From Syntrophus aciditrophicus SB (GTDB lineage Bacteria; Desulfobacterota; Syntrophia; Syntrophales; Syntrophaceae): a stretch of DNA of 64,000 nt. Made by a program: the position numbers and the translations under genes. The notes under the pieces were generated by a model. That model made no database searches. It was not told the origin of the DNA and saw only the letters and a program-made list of their open reading frames with translations. Numbering within the stretch: the first letter of the stretch is position 1; every line of letters begins with the position of its first letter. The DNA is taken from positions 2,295,001 through 2,359,000 of the forward strand of contig NC_007759.1 in NCBI RefSeq assembly GCF_000013405.1, in the 5' to 3' direction. Positions 46,045 to 53,759 of this stretch are shown here, in pieces.

Positions 46045-47352
46045 TCAAAAAACCGTCTGCTCTTCGATTTCTGTTTCCAGCGCCCGCAGGGCTTTCTCAA
46101 CCAGAGCCCTCCGCAGGGCCTTTTCTTCTTCCCGGGACCTGGCGGGATCGCCCAGGGGATGGGGAATGGCAACGGCGGGAACGATCCGGTTCGCCCCCAC
46201 CGTCCTGGAAATGGGTACAATCGTGCAGATATGGACGGCGGGGATTCCCGCTCTTTCGATCTCCTTGACCATCGTTGCCCCGCAACGCGTGCACGTCCCT
46301 CAGGTGGATGTAAGAAGAACGGCCCGGACGCCGTCCCGGATAAGGTCTCCAGCGATCTCACGGGCAAACTGCACCGCCCTGGCCACTGATGTGCCGTTTC
46401 CCACCGTCGCGAAATAGTAAGGATAGAGCCTGCCGATTCTCCCTTCCCGTTCGAGGTCTCTCGCCACGTCGAGAGGCAGAACCCGATTCGGGTCCGCGTT
46501 GGCATAGGTGGGATCATACCCCCCGTGGGCGGTTTCATGGGTTTCCGGTGTCAACCGCGATCGCTCACTGATATCGTATTTTCCGTATTTTGTTGCACTG
46601 GAGGATTCCAAGCGGTCCGGATTTCCTTTGGGCACAATCCCGCCGCTGGTCACCAGGGCGAGGACAGCTTCACCTGTCTTTTCCACGGGAGGCGGTGGCC
46701 TGACCCGGTCGAAAACGGGCATGGGATATTCCGTGGAAAAAGACTCCCCCTTCAATTTTTTCAGGAGCATCGACACCGCCCGCACAGCCCCGGTCTCGCC
46801 GGCAAAAAAATTCCGGCGAATCCCCCGGGAGAAATATCCCTCTGCTTCGGGAGAGCCAAGAGGCTCCCGTTTTACCAGTTTCAGGACGAGTCGGCTCATT
46901 TTGAGCGCCGCTTCCCTCATCCCCGCCGTCGTGCCCTTCGTTTCCACGATATAAACGGTTTTCCGATAAGCGTCCACGCCGGGATTTTCGGGATGCATCC
47001 CCGCCACGGCGGGAATGCCCAGCCGATCGACCACGGCCGCGCAGACCGATCCACAGGCAATTCCATATCTCCCCGCATTGAACGCCGGACCCGCAACAAC
47101 GATAGCCGGGTTGAAGCCCTTGATCAGGGAAAGCACTCTCTCCGTGGCTTCATCGATGTGTTCGCCGAAATAATTGTCACCACAGACGACCGTTGCCGCG
47201 ATCTCCACTTCTGCGCCGAGAAGCTCCTGAAAAAGGACGCCTGGGCCCACAGGGCCGCTTTTGACGAGCGGTTCCGTGCCGGCCTTGTCCTCTCCCCCGA
47301 TCTGACCGAAAAACTGATTCAGATAGTGAACCGCTTTCCGTCTCTCCGCCAT
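46045..47352 (-). CDS. grdB: Glycine/sarcosine/betaine reductase component B, selenoprotein GrdB
   Basis: 435 residues when TGA at 46302-46300 is read as selenocysteine (Sec351). Component B activates the substrate amino group. The Sec sits in LLTSTUGTCTRCGATMV (U-x2-C-x2-C), and the following HICTIVPISRTVGANRIVP and AIPHPLGDP match GrdB. N-terminal family motifs HYLNQFFGQIGGEDKAG and PGVLFQELLGAEVEI are present. ATG at 47352 follows AGGAG, 9 bases after grdE. The GrdF/GrdH paralogues serve sarcosine and betaine, so the substrate is not fixed by sequence alone. A 6-bp hairpin beginning 13 bases after the UGA fits a bacterial SECIS. Confidence 0.95.
46273..46287 (-). promoter_or_regulatory. 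Putative SECIS hairpin in grdB
   Basis: On the coding strand CGTTGC, GGG, GCAACG: a perfect 6-bp stem with a small G-rich loop, 12 bases separating it from the selenocysteine UGA. Bacterial SECIS elements lie just downstream of the UGA with G in the apical loop; distance and loop fit. Not tested by folding software. Confidence 0.6.
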
Positions 47353-47361
47353 GACAGTCTC

Positions 47362-48648
47362 CTATTCCCCACGCGCGGACAGCGTCCCGAATCCCAGTTC
47401 GTTCGTGGCGCCGACAATAGCCTGCAGTTCGACCCGGATTCCTTCCCGGGAAAGACTTCCGCTCTTACCCCCTGCCATTTTTTCAATGACCGGAATATCG
47501 CCGATCACCTTATCCATGTTCGGGAGCAAAATCCGCTCATTCGCGTTGCCCACGCTCACCACGGCATCGGCGTGAGGGGTCGCATCGGCCAGCGACTGGG
47601 ACGCGCCGTCAACTCCGGCGAACTCATCGGTGATCATGACGGTCCGTATCCCCTTTTCCTCCAGTCCGGAGCATATCATCATGGCATCGGCATCGGGATT
47701 CCCGAACCCCTCCTTGGAGAGGATCACACCCTCGGCGCCAAGCAATTCAACAAGTTTGACGGCATAGTCCGCGGAGCGCGTCTTGTCCCGGAGCGTGACG
47801 TTGCTGTTGCTGACGACGACTCCCAGAAAACGGAAATCGATGCCGTCCCGACGAAGAAGCTCGGAAATGATGGGATTGTTCTGATGATGATATGTTGTGT
47901 TCTTGTCACAGGCGGAAACGCAGTTTCCACTGACGACAGCCCCGTCCATGACTTCCGTGGGCTGAATAAGAGTGGGCAGGAGGGTTTTCACGTCGCGCCC
48001 GTAGAGGTAGGTATCATGGAGCAGGCCCTGACTCAACAGCATATAGAGATAAACCACGCCTGGCAGATCGGAGGCGCAGCCCGGCCGTTGAAACAGCCGG
48101 CGCGGTTCAAACCGGTCTATACGGTCCGGGCGGATACCGCGACCCGCCTCTCCCAGATAGACGGCGGCGCGCAAACCGGCCAGACGCAGGGCTTCCTCGT
48201 GCTGATGCGGTGAGATCCCGGCGATGACGTCGATGGACAGAACGACATTGAGAAATCGGGAAAAGGAAGAATATCGGGCTCCCGGACCGCTCATGTCGAT
48301 CAGCCCCTCCTGAAAGCCCACGATCTGCCCAGCCGTGACCACGGAGCACCCCCGGAGCGCATGGGTCCGCCCGGTTCCCACGGTCTCGACACCGGAAATC
48401 AAGCCGGGGAACTCTCCTCCCTTCCCCTCGACCTTGACCCGGGGTTCAACGACATCCTTGACGGGAATGATACGCACACTCTCGTCGGGCCGGGCCAGAT
48501 CCGCCCTGACGGAGGCGATGCGGTAATCGTCCCCTTTTGTTTCTTCGATAAGCTCTTCCCTTGAAATTTGAAGGACTTTGCCTTCAATGAGGGTCTTGCG
48601 CCCCCAGGCAATTTCTTCGATGGGTATGTGGCCCAGTTCGAGAAACAC
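47362..48648 (-). CDS. grdE: Glycine/sarcosine/betaine reductase component B precursor GrdE
   Basis: 428 residues. GrdE-type proproteins cleave themselves at an internal Cys to give two subunits, the downstream one starting with a pyruvoyl group that binds the substrate amine. The cleavage-site sequence VVSGNCVSACDKNTTYHH is present (Cys243). MFLELGHIPIEEIAWG at the start and EGFGNPDADAMMICSGLEEK later also match. Start is GTG at 48648, placed after GGGAGA. It is the first gene of the operon. Relatives GrdG and GrdI take sarcosine and betaine, so substrate is open. Confidence 0.93.
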   Translation of the reverse strand: MFLELGHIPIEEIAWGRKTLIEGKVLQISREELIEETKGDDYRIASVRADLARPDESVRIIPVKDVVEPRVKVEGKGGEFPGLISGVETVGTGRTHALRGCSVVTAGQIVGFQEGLIDMSGPGARYSSFSRFLNVVLSIDVIAGISPHQHEEALRLAGLRAAVYLGEAGRGIRPDRIDRFEPRRLFQRPGCASDLPGVVYLYMLLSQGLLHDTYLYGRDVKTLLPTLIQPTEVMDGAVVSGNCVSACDKNTTYHHQNNPIISELLRRDGIDFRFLGVVVSNSNVTLRDKTRSADYAVKLVELLGAEGVILSKEGFGNPDADAMMICSGLEEKGIRTVMITDEFAGVDGASQSLADATPHADAVVSVGNANERILLPNMDKVIGDIPVIEKMAGGKSGSLSREGIRVELQAIVGATNELGFGTLSARGE

Positions 48649-49072
48649 GATGAAATCTCCCTTTTTTCAAAAAAACGGGAAGCTTCGGAACGTCCCTCAA
48701 TTCCGTGAACATCAGGTTACCCTTTCCCTCGGGTACGGCGGTAAGGAAATCGCCTCCCTGCCTTTGCTGGCGCGAGCCTTTTTCCTGTCCCCTGATTTCA
48801 CGATACGGCCGGTAAGATTTAAAACCAGAATAAGGTACGGCGGCAGATGTGTCAAGATGTAAAGAATTACGAAATACAGATACATAAAAGATCTCCACCG
48901 GGAAAGGAAGGATGGTGAATGAGGTGGAAAAAAACGGGACTTTTCCCTGGCGAGGCTCCAGATATTGGCGAAAAAGAGATGTATGTGCTAAGAGGGGGCG
49001 GATAAGAGTTCGTTGGGCAATAAGCCTAAAAATTTTTTGTTCGAAACAGAAAGAAAGGATGATACGGCAGCC
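48649..49072. other. Divergent intergenic region upstream of the reductase operon
   Basis: 424 bases between grdE (minus) and the small hydrolase (plus). It must hold the operon promoter, but I found no convincing boxes and no glycine-riboswitch core sequence. A ten-base direct repeat GGTACGGCGG occurs near 48732 and 48835. Confidence 0.5.
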
Positions 49073-49546
49073 ATGAAACACGTTTTCATTCACGGACTGG
49101 AAAGCAGCGGTCAGGGCGATAAAGGCCGCTACTTCCGGGAGCGTTATCCCGACATGATCATCGGCGATTACACAGGTTCCCTCCAGGAGAGAATGCAGAC
49201 CCTGTATAAACGACTGGAGGGCGAATCTGATCTGATCCTGGTGGGATCGAGTTACGGAGGACTCATGGCCGCCATTTTCGCCTGCGAACAGGAAACAAGG
49301 GTCAGGAAGCTTGTTCTTCTGGCGCCGGCACTGAGTCTCCCCGATTTCGATCCGTATTTAGCCCGGCACCTTCCCATCCCGACAGCCGTCTTTCACGGCA
49401 GCGGCGATGAGGTTGTCCCCCCGGAACCCGTCCGGAAGATCGCCGAACAGGTTTTTCTCAACCTGGCCTATCACCGAGTCGATGACGACCATTCCCTGCA
49501 TGGAACCTTTTCCACGATGGATTGGGATGCCCTTCTCGAGGTGTAG
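49073..49546 (+). CDS. Small alpha/beta hydrolase (YqiA/UPF0227-like)
   Basis: 157 residues. MKHVFIHGLESSGQGDKG gives the oxyanion-side HG motif. GSSYGGLMAA carries the nucleophile Ser, GSGDEVVPPE the Asp, and DDDHSLHG the catalytic His. This compact size fits the YqiA-type esterase group; substrate unknown. I start at ATG 49073, in line with homologues. Stands alone between two operons. Confidence 0.85.
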   Translation: MKHVFIHGLESSGQGDKGRYFRERYPDMIIGDYTGSLQERMQTLYKRLEGESDLILVGSSYGGLMAAIFACEQETRVRKLVLLAPALSLPDFDPYLARHLPIPTAVFHGSGDEVVPPEPVRKIAEQVFLNLAYHRVDDDHSLHGTFSTMDWDALLEV

Positions 49547-49702
49547 GAAAGGACCGGCATCAAAATTTCTTTTTTTTCAGGATTAAAAGCGAGCATTGCC
49601 GGCTCGGGGCAATCATCCCCAACCCGGCAATGATTCTCTTGACAGAATCAGGGAATTATTCAATAAAGCAATCCACTTCAAATTCAGGAGAGACGCGGGG
49701 AC

Positions 49703-50116
49703 ATGTATTCCAAGAAGGTTATCATCCGATATTCCGCCGGCGTGGTCGATCAGCCGATCATCTATCAACTGGTCAAGAAATATGACCTTGTATTCAATAT
49801 TCTCAAGGCCAGGATCTTTCCCCGTCGGGAGGGCGTCATCGTTCTGGAACTGAGCGGAGAAAAAGAAAACTTTGATCAGGGGATAAGCTTTCTGCAGGAA
49901 AAGGGACTGCGCGTCGAGCCCCTTTCCAAAAGCGTGAGCCGGAATACGGACAAATGCGTGCACTGCGGCGCCTGTACCGCTTTCTGCCCCACCGATGCCC
50001 TGCATATGGACAGGGAAACGATGAAGGTCGTTTTTGATCCGGAATTGTGCAACGGCTGCGGGATCTGTGTCACCGCCTGCCCGGCAAGGGCCATGGAGAT
50101 CAACCTGGGATTCTGA
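49703..50116 (+). CDS. NIL domain ferredoxin with two [4Fe-4S] clusters
   Basis: 137 residues. An N-terminal NIL domain (about 5-75, as found at the end of MetN-type ATPases) is fused to a bacterial ferredoxin with CVHCGACTAFCPTDA and CNGCGICVTACPARA, each C-x2-C-x2-C-x3-C-P. Such NIL-ferredoxins occur in anaerobes and have been linked to sulfur transfer for methionine or tRNA thiolation. It lies about 500 bases before mnmA, a tRNA thiolase, but a 4-gene link is not proven. Convergent with the next small gene. Confidence 0.9.
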   Translation: MYSKKVIIRYSAGVVDQPIIYQLVKKYDLVFNILKARIFPRREGVIVLELSGEKENFDQGISFLQEKGLRVEPLSKSVSRNTDKCVHCGACTAFCPTDALHMDRETMKVVFDPELCNGCGICVTACPARAMEINLGF

Positions 50117-50139
50117 ATGCGGCCCTGAAATCCCGATTC

Positions 50140-50487
50140 TTATTCCGATTGTTTGCCTGATTCTTTTCCCATCAGCGAATCCAGACTGTCGGAGAATTTC
50201 ATCCCTTTCTGATAGACATCCTTTCCTTTCTCGTAGGTTTTTCTGCCGGTCTCTACGACCTTGACCGTTGAGGTCCTGGTCTTCCGCCAGGCTTCGTCAA
50301 CGTCTTTCCACGTTCTCCCCGGCTGTTTCAGATAAAAATACCCGGCAACCCCCAGAGCCGCCAGAGAACAGAGCAGGGCCAGTTTCATCAGCCTTTTGAA
50401 GATAAAATAAGCGATCATCACGGCAACCGCAATCACCAGCATCAGAACGATGTTATGAGTTGAAAGCCAGGCAATCAAGGTATCCAT
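50140..50487 (-). CDS. Small membrane protein of unknown function
   Basis: 115 residues, not recognised. Two hydrophobic helices (about 10-28 and 34-53) are followed by a charged tail rich in Lys, Thr and Tyr with a repeated G-R/K-K-x-Y-x-K-G-K pattern (ETGRKTYEKGKDVYQKG). The ribosome site GAGGAGG is strong. It lies between the ferredoxin (convergent) and mnmA (divergent). Confidence 0.75.
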   Translation of the reverse strand: MDTLIAWLSTHNIVLMLVIAVAVMIAYFIFKRLMKLALLCSLAALGVAGYFYLKQPGRTWKDVDEAWRKTRTSTVKVVETGRKTYEKGKDVYQKGMKFSDSLDSLMGKESGKQSE

Positions 50488-50605
50488 GGAAGCCTCCTCG
50501 ATAAATGTCGTTTTTCCTTATCCTGCTTTTCGATTAAAATCCAGTCCTCCTTTCGTCTTGACAAACCGTTTCAGGATGATAAGAGTGCCCACGAAAAGGA
50601 TCTGC

Positions 50606-50624
50606 AAGGAGGATAAAATCCATT
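50606..50624 (+). promoter_or_regulatory. mnmA: Ribosome binding site and AUU start of mnmA
   Basis: AAGGAGG (50606-50612) is followed by nine bases and then ATT at 50622-50624 in the mnmA frame. In-frame stop TAA is at 50580-50582 and no ATG, GTG or TTG occurs in frame before 50709, which is past the PP-loop. ATT is the only codon with correct spacing. Confidence 0.65.
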
Positions 50625-51737
50625 ACCCGTTTCAAGGCACTCGTCGGACTCAGCGGAGGGATAGACAGCACCATAGCCGCTGCGGCTCTTTTAGATCGTG
50701 GTTTTACGGTGGAAGGGCTCCATATCTTCAATGGCTTTTCCGGTTCATCGGAAGCCCGCGCCCGGCATGCCGCCCACCAGCTGGGCATTCCCCTCCATGT
50801 TGCCGATGTGACCGAAACCTTCGACGAAGAAATCGTTCAGTATCTGACCCGGGAATATCTGGTGGCCAGGACCCCCAATCCCTGCGTTGTCTGCAATCGG
50901 AAAATCAAGTTCAAAACCCTGCTGTACTATGCCGACCGCCTGGCCTGCCATTTTGTGGCCACGGGGCATTACGCGCGGGTTTTTCATAACCGGCAGACAG
51001 GACGGTATGCCCTTCTGCGTGGTCTGGATCAGGCCAAAGATCAATCCTATTTTCTCTTTCTGCTGGGACAGGAACAACTGAGCCGAATTCTTTTCCCTCT
51101 GGGAGAACTGACCAAGAAGGAGGTCAGGTCTGTGGCGCTGACCATGGGAGTGGAAGCCGTCAGAGAGAAGGAAAGTCAGGAAATCTGCTTCATTCCCGAT
51201 GATGATTATAAGACCTTTATCGAAAGGCATATGGGCTCCTCCCCTGCAATCCCCGGCGACATCGTGGACCGGAGCGGCCGGCTCCTGGGCAGCCACAACG
51301 GGATTCACAGCTTTACGATCGGACAGAGGAAAGGGCTGCACATCGCCGCGCCCCGCCCGTACTATGTTCTGGCCATAGACCGGGAAAAGAACCGGGTCGT
51401 CGTCGGCCATGAGGAAGAACAAGGTTTTTCAGGTCTGATCGTTTCCGGCGTATCCTGGATTGATGGAGAAAGTCCCCGGGAAGAAGTTTTTGAAACTCTT
51501 GTTCGGATCCGATACCGCCATCGCGGCGTTTCTTCGGTCGTTTGCCCCCTTTCCGCCGGGGATGAAATCTGCCCGGCAACCGGTCGGCCGGCCGATCATG
51601 AAGAAGCCGGAGACAAGCTGATAATCCGCTTTCAGGAACCTCAGCGGGCTGTCGCACCGGGCCAGGCCGCCGTATTCTATTCCGATGACCGGGTTATTGG
51701 AGGAGGATGGATTGAACAGGGAATCCCTCTCGATTAA
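50622..51737 (+). CDS. mnmA: tRNA-specific 2-thiouridylase MnmA (probable AUU start)
   Basis: Thiolates U34 of tRNA-Lys, -Glu and -Gln. From the ATT at 50622 it is 371 residues. The PP-loop S11-G-G-I-D-S16 that binds ATP lies upstream of the first conventional start (GTG 50709), so that shorter form would be inactive. Catalytic Cys88 is in NPCVVCNRKIKFK and Cys189 in SQEICFIPDDD. SFTIGQRKGL and the C-terminal beta barrel are normal. The spacing from start to SGG matches other MnmA proteins. It overlaps mtaB. Confidence 0.92.
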   Translation: MTRFKALVGLSGGIDSTIAAAALLDRGFTVEGLHIFNGFSGSSEARARHAAHQLGIPLHVADVTETFDEEIVQYLTREYLVARTPNPCVVCNRKIKFKTLLYYADRLACHFVATGHYARVFHNRQTGRYALLRGLDQAKDQSYFLFLLGQEQLSRILFPLGELTKKEVRSVALTMGVEAVREKESQEICFIPDDDYKTFIERHMGSSPAIPGDIVDRSGRLLGSHNGIHSFTIGQRKGLHIAAPRPYYVLAIDREKNRVVVGHEEEQGFSGLIVSGVSWIDGESPREEVFETLVRIRYRHRGVSSVVCPLSAGDEICPATGRPADHEEAGDKLIIRFQEPQRAVAPGQAAVFYSDDRVIGGGWIEQGIPLD

Positions 51738-53040
51738 GGCAGCGATCGCCACACTGGGATGCAAAGTCAACCAGTATGAATCGGAGGGTCTCGGGGAGGC
51801 CCTCACCAGAAGGGGCTACACGATGGTTCCCTTCTCCTCGGTAGCGGACTGCTACATCATCAACACGTGCACCGTTACGGCCAGGACCAATTATCAGTCC
51901 CGGCAGATTATCCGAAAGGCGATTCGGAATAACCCGGAAGCCGTCATTGTTGTAACGGGGTGCTACGCCCAGACCGCCCCCGCGGAAATCGCCGGAATTC
52001 CTGGAGTCACCCTCATTGCCGGACACGCGGAAAAAGATCAGATTCCCGATCTGATTGCCCGCCTGCTGAAAGAACGGCTGGAAATCCGGGTTGGAGACAT
52101 CGGGCAGACCCGGCAATTCTCTTCCCTGGCGGCGACCCGTTTTAAGGACCATACCCGGGCCTTTCTGAAAATTCAGGACGGCTGCAATGCCTGGTGCAGC
52201 TACTGCATCATCCCATCCGCCCGGGGAAGAAGCCGGAGCCTCGCGGAAGGCAGCGTCCTGGAGCAGCTCGCCCACATGGGCCGGACCGGCTACCGGGAGG
52301 TCGTTCTTACGGGAATTCACCTCGGCGCCTATGGACAGGATTTTTCTCCGCAGTCCTCCCTCGTCGATCTCCTGAGAAAAGTGGAGGAACAGCATCCTGT
52401 GGAGCGGCTCCGCCTGAGCTCCATCGAGCCAACGGAGATTTCAGACGACTTCATCGCCCTGCTGCGGCAATCCGCTCTGCTCTGTCCGCACCTGCACATC
52501 CCGCTCCAGAGTGGCGATGACTCCATTCTGACTCGCATGAAGCGGCATTACACAACCTCTTTCTTCAAGGACCTGCTTGAAAAGCTTTGCCGGGCGATCC
52601 CGGATCTGGCGATCGGCATCGACGTGATTGCCGGTTTTCCCGGAGAAGGCGAGGCTGCTTTTGAGCGCACGGTCGAGCTCATCGAGTCCCTTCCCGTGGC
52701 CTATCTTCATGTCTTTCCCTATTCAGTGCGTCCAGGCACCCCGGCCGCCGCCATGCCGGACCAGGTCTCCCCGGACGAGAAGAAAAAGCGTGCGGAAATT
52801 CTTCGAACGCTGGGAACCCGCAAAAGGGAAGCCTTCGCCCGACGGTTTCACGGCCGCAGCCTGCGTGTTCTTGTGGAGGAGCGCAGAGAGCGGAGCAGTG
52901 GCCTGAGAAAAGGATTTTCCGGCAATTACCTACCCATTCTCATGACCAATGCCGACGCCTCGCAGGTCAATCAACTGGTGCAGGTCCAGATTGAAAACAT
53001 CGATGGCACAAGAATTTCTGGAAGGATCATGACCCCATGA
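51712..53040 (+). CDS. mtaB: tRNA t6A37 methylthiotransferase MtaB
   Basis: Radical SAM methylthiotransferase that converts t6A to ms2t6A at position 37 of tRNA. 442 residues from TTG 51712, which follows AGGAGG by five bases; the ATG at 51685 in the same frame has no ribosome site. The UPF0004 domain opens with ATLGCKVNQYESE, INTCTVT and VTGCYAQ. The radical SAM core has the cluster motif IQDGCNAWCSYCIIPSARGR. A TRAM domain ends it. The gene overlaps mnmA by 26 bases, and both modify anticodon-loop bases. Confidence 0.92.
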   Translation: MNRESLSIKAAIATLGCKVNQYESEGLGEALTRRGYTMVPFSSVADCYIINTCTVTARTNYQSRQIIRKAIRNNPEAVIVVTGCYAQTAPAEIAGIPGVTLIAGHAEKDQIPDLIARLLKERLEIRVGDIGQTRQFSSLAATRFKDHTRAFLKIQDGCNAWCSYCIIPSARGRSRSLAEGSVLEQLAHMGRTGYREVVLTGIHLGAYGQDFSPQSSLVDLLRKVEEQHPVERLRLSSIEPTEISDDFIALLRQSALLCPHLHIPLQSGDDSILTRMKRHYTTSFFKDLLEKLCRAIPDLAIGIDVIAGFPGEGEAAFERTVELIESLPVAYLHVFPYSVRPGTPAAAMPDQVSPDEKKKRAEILRTLGTRKREAFARRFHGRSLRVLVEERRERSSGLRKGFSGNYLPILMTNADASQVNQLVQVQIENIDGTRISGRIMTP

Positions 53041-53759
53041 CGGAAGAACGACAAACGGCCCTGAAGAAACTGGAATCACATCTTTCCTGTGCGTTCCGCG
53101 ACATCACTCTGCTTGATAACGCCCTGGTCCATCGCTCCTATGTCAATGAGAATCCATCCTTGTCCTTCGCGGACAATGAAAGGCTGGAATTCCTGGGAGA
53201 CGCTGTTCTCGAACTGTGCATCAGCGACCTGCTCATGAAGGCTTTTCCGGATTATTCTGAAGGGCAGTTGTCCAAGCTGAGGGCCTCTGTCGTCAACGAA
53301 CAGCCTCTAGCCGAACTGGCCAAAAAATGCCGAATCGGCAGTTTTATTCTCCTGGGAAAAGGGGAAGAAAGTTCCGGCGGCCGTTCCAAACCATCGATCC
53401 TTGCCAATACGATGGAAGCCATCACGGCCGCGGTGTTCCTGGACGGTGGGTTTGACCGGGCCTACGAATTCGTCCGTCGCCTTTTCACCCCCCTCATCGA
53501 GGAAGGAAACCGCAGCGCCACCTATAAGGATTACAAAACGACCCTCCAGGAGCTCAGCCAGAACCGTTTCAGGGAAATTCCCCGATACAGGCTGATCGGC
53601 GAATACGGCCCCGACCATGACAAACTCTTCGAAAGCGGCCTTTCCATTCCCGGGATCATCGAAACAACCGGAAAAGGAAAGAGCAAAAAAGAAGCGGAAC
53701 AGCACGCGGCACACAAAGCGCTGGACGAACTGCTGAAGAATACCCATGAAGGAGAGTGA
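53037..53759 (+). CDS. rnc: Ribonuclease III
   Basis: Double-strand-specific endonuclease for rRNA and mRNA processing. 240 residues: nuclease domain with NERLEFLGDAVLELCISD (catalytic signature) and a second acidic cluster TMEAITAAVFLDGG, then a double-stranded RNA binding domain (about 160-235, DYKTTLQELSQ to KSKKEAEQHAAHKALDEL). ATG overlaps the mtaB stop (ATGA). Confidence 0.96.
   Translation: MTEERQTALKKLESHLSCAFRDITLLDNALVHRSYVNENPSLSFADNERLEFLGDAVLELCISDLLMKAFPDYSEGQLSKLRASVVNEQPLAELAKKCRIGSFILLGKGEESSGGRSKPSILANTMEAITAAVFLDGGFDRAYEFVRRLFTPLIEEGNRSATYKDYKTTLQELSQNRFREIPRYRLIGEYGPDHDKLFESGLSIPGIIETTGKGKSKKEAEQHAAHKALDELLKNTHEGE

Noticed and set aside
46034-46538. N-terminal extension of the grdC frame
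   Set aside because: This part reads an out-of-frame version of the grdB 3' end; homology to GrdC begins only at the ATG at 46034.
44562-47352. Pseudogene interpretation of grdB and grdA because of internal stops
   Set aside because: Each gene has a single TGA, at the canonical selenocysteine position, with conserved sequence on both sides.
46525-48213. 562-codon plus-strand frame opposite grdB and grdE
   Set aside because: Spans two real genes on the other strand and their intergenic gap; not plausible as a protein.
48649-49072. Glycine riboswitch upstream of grdE
   Set aside because: I looked for the GGAGAG...GGACCGAAGG...GCAA core on the minus strand and did not find it. A computational search could still reveal a divergent one.
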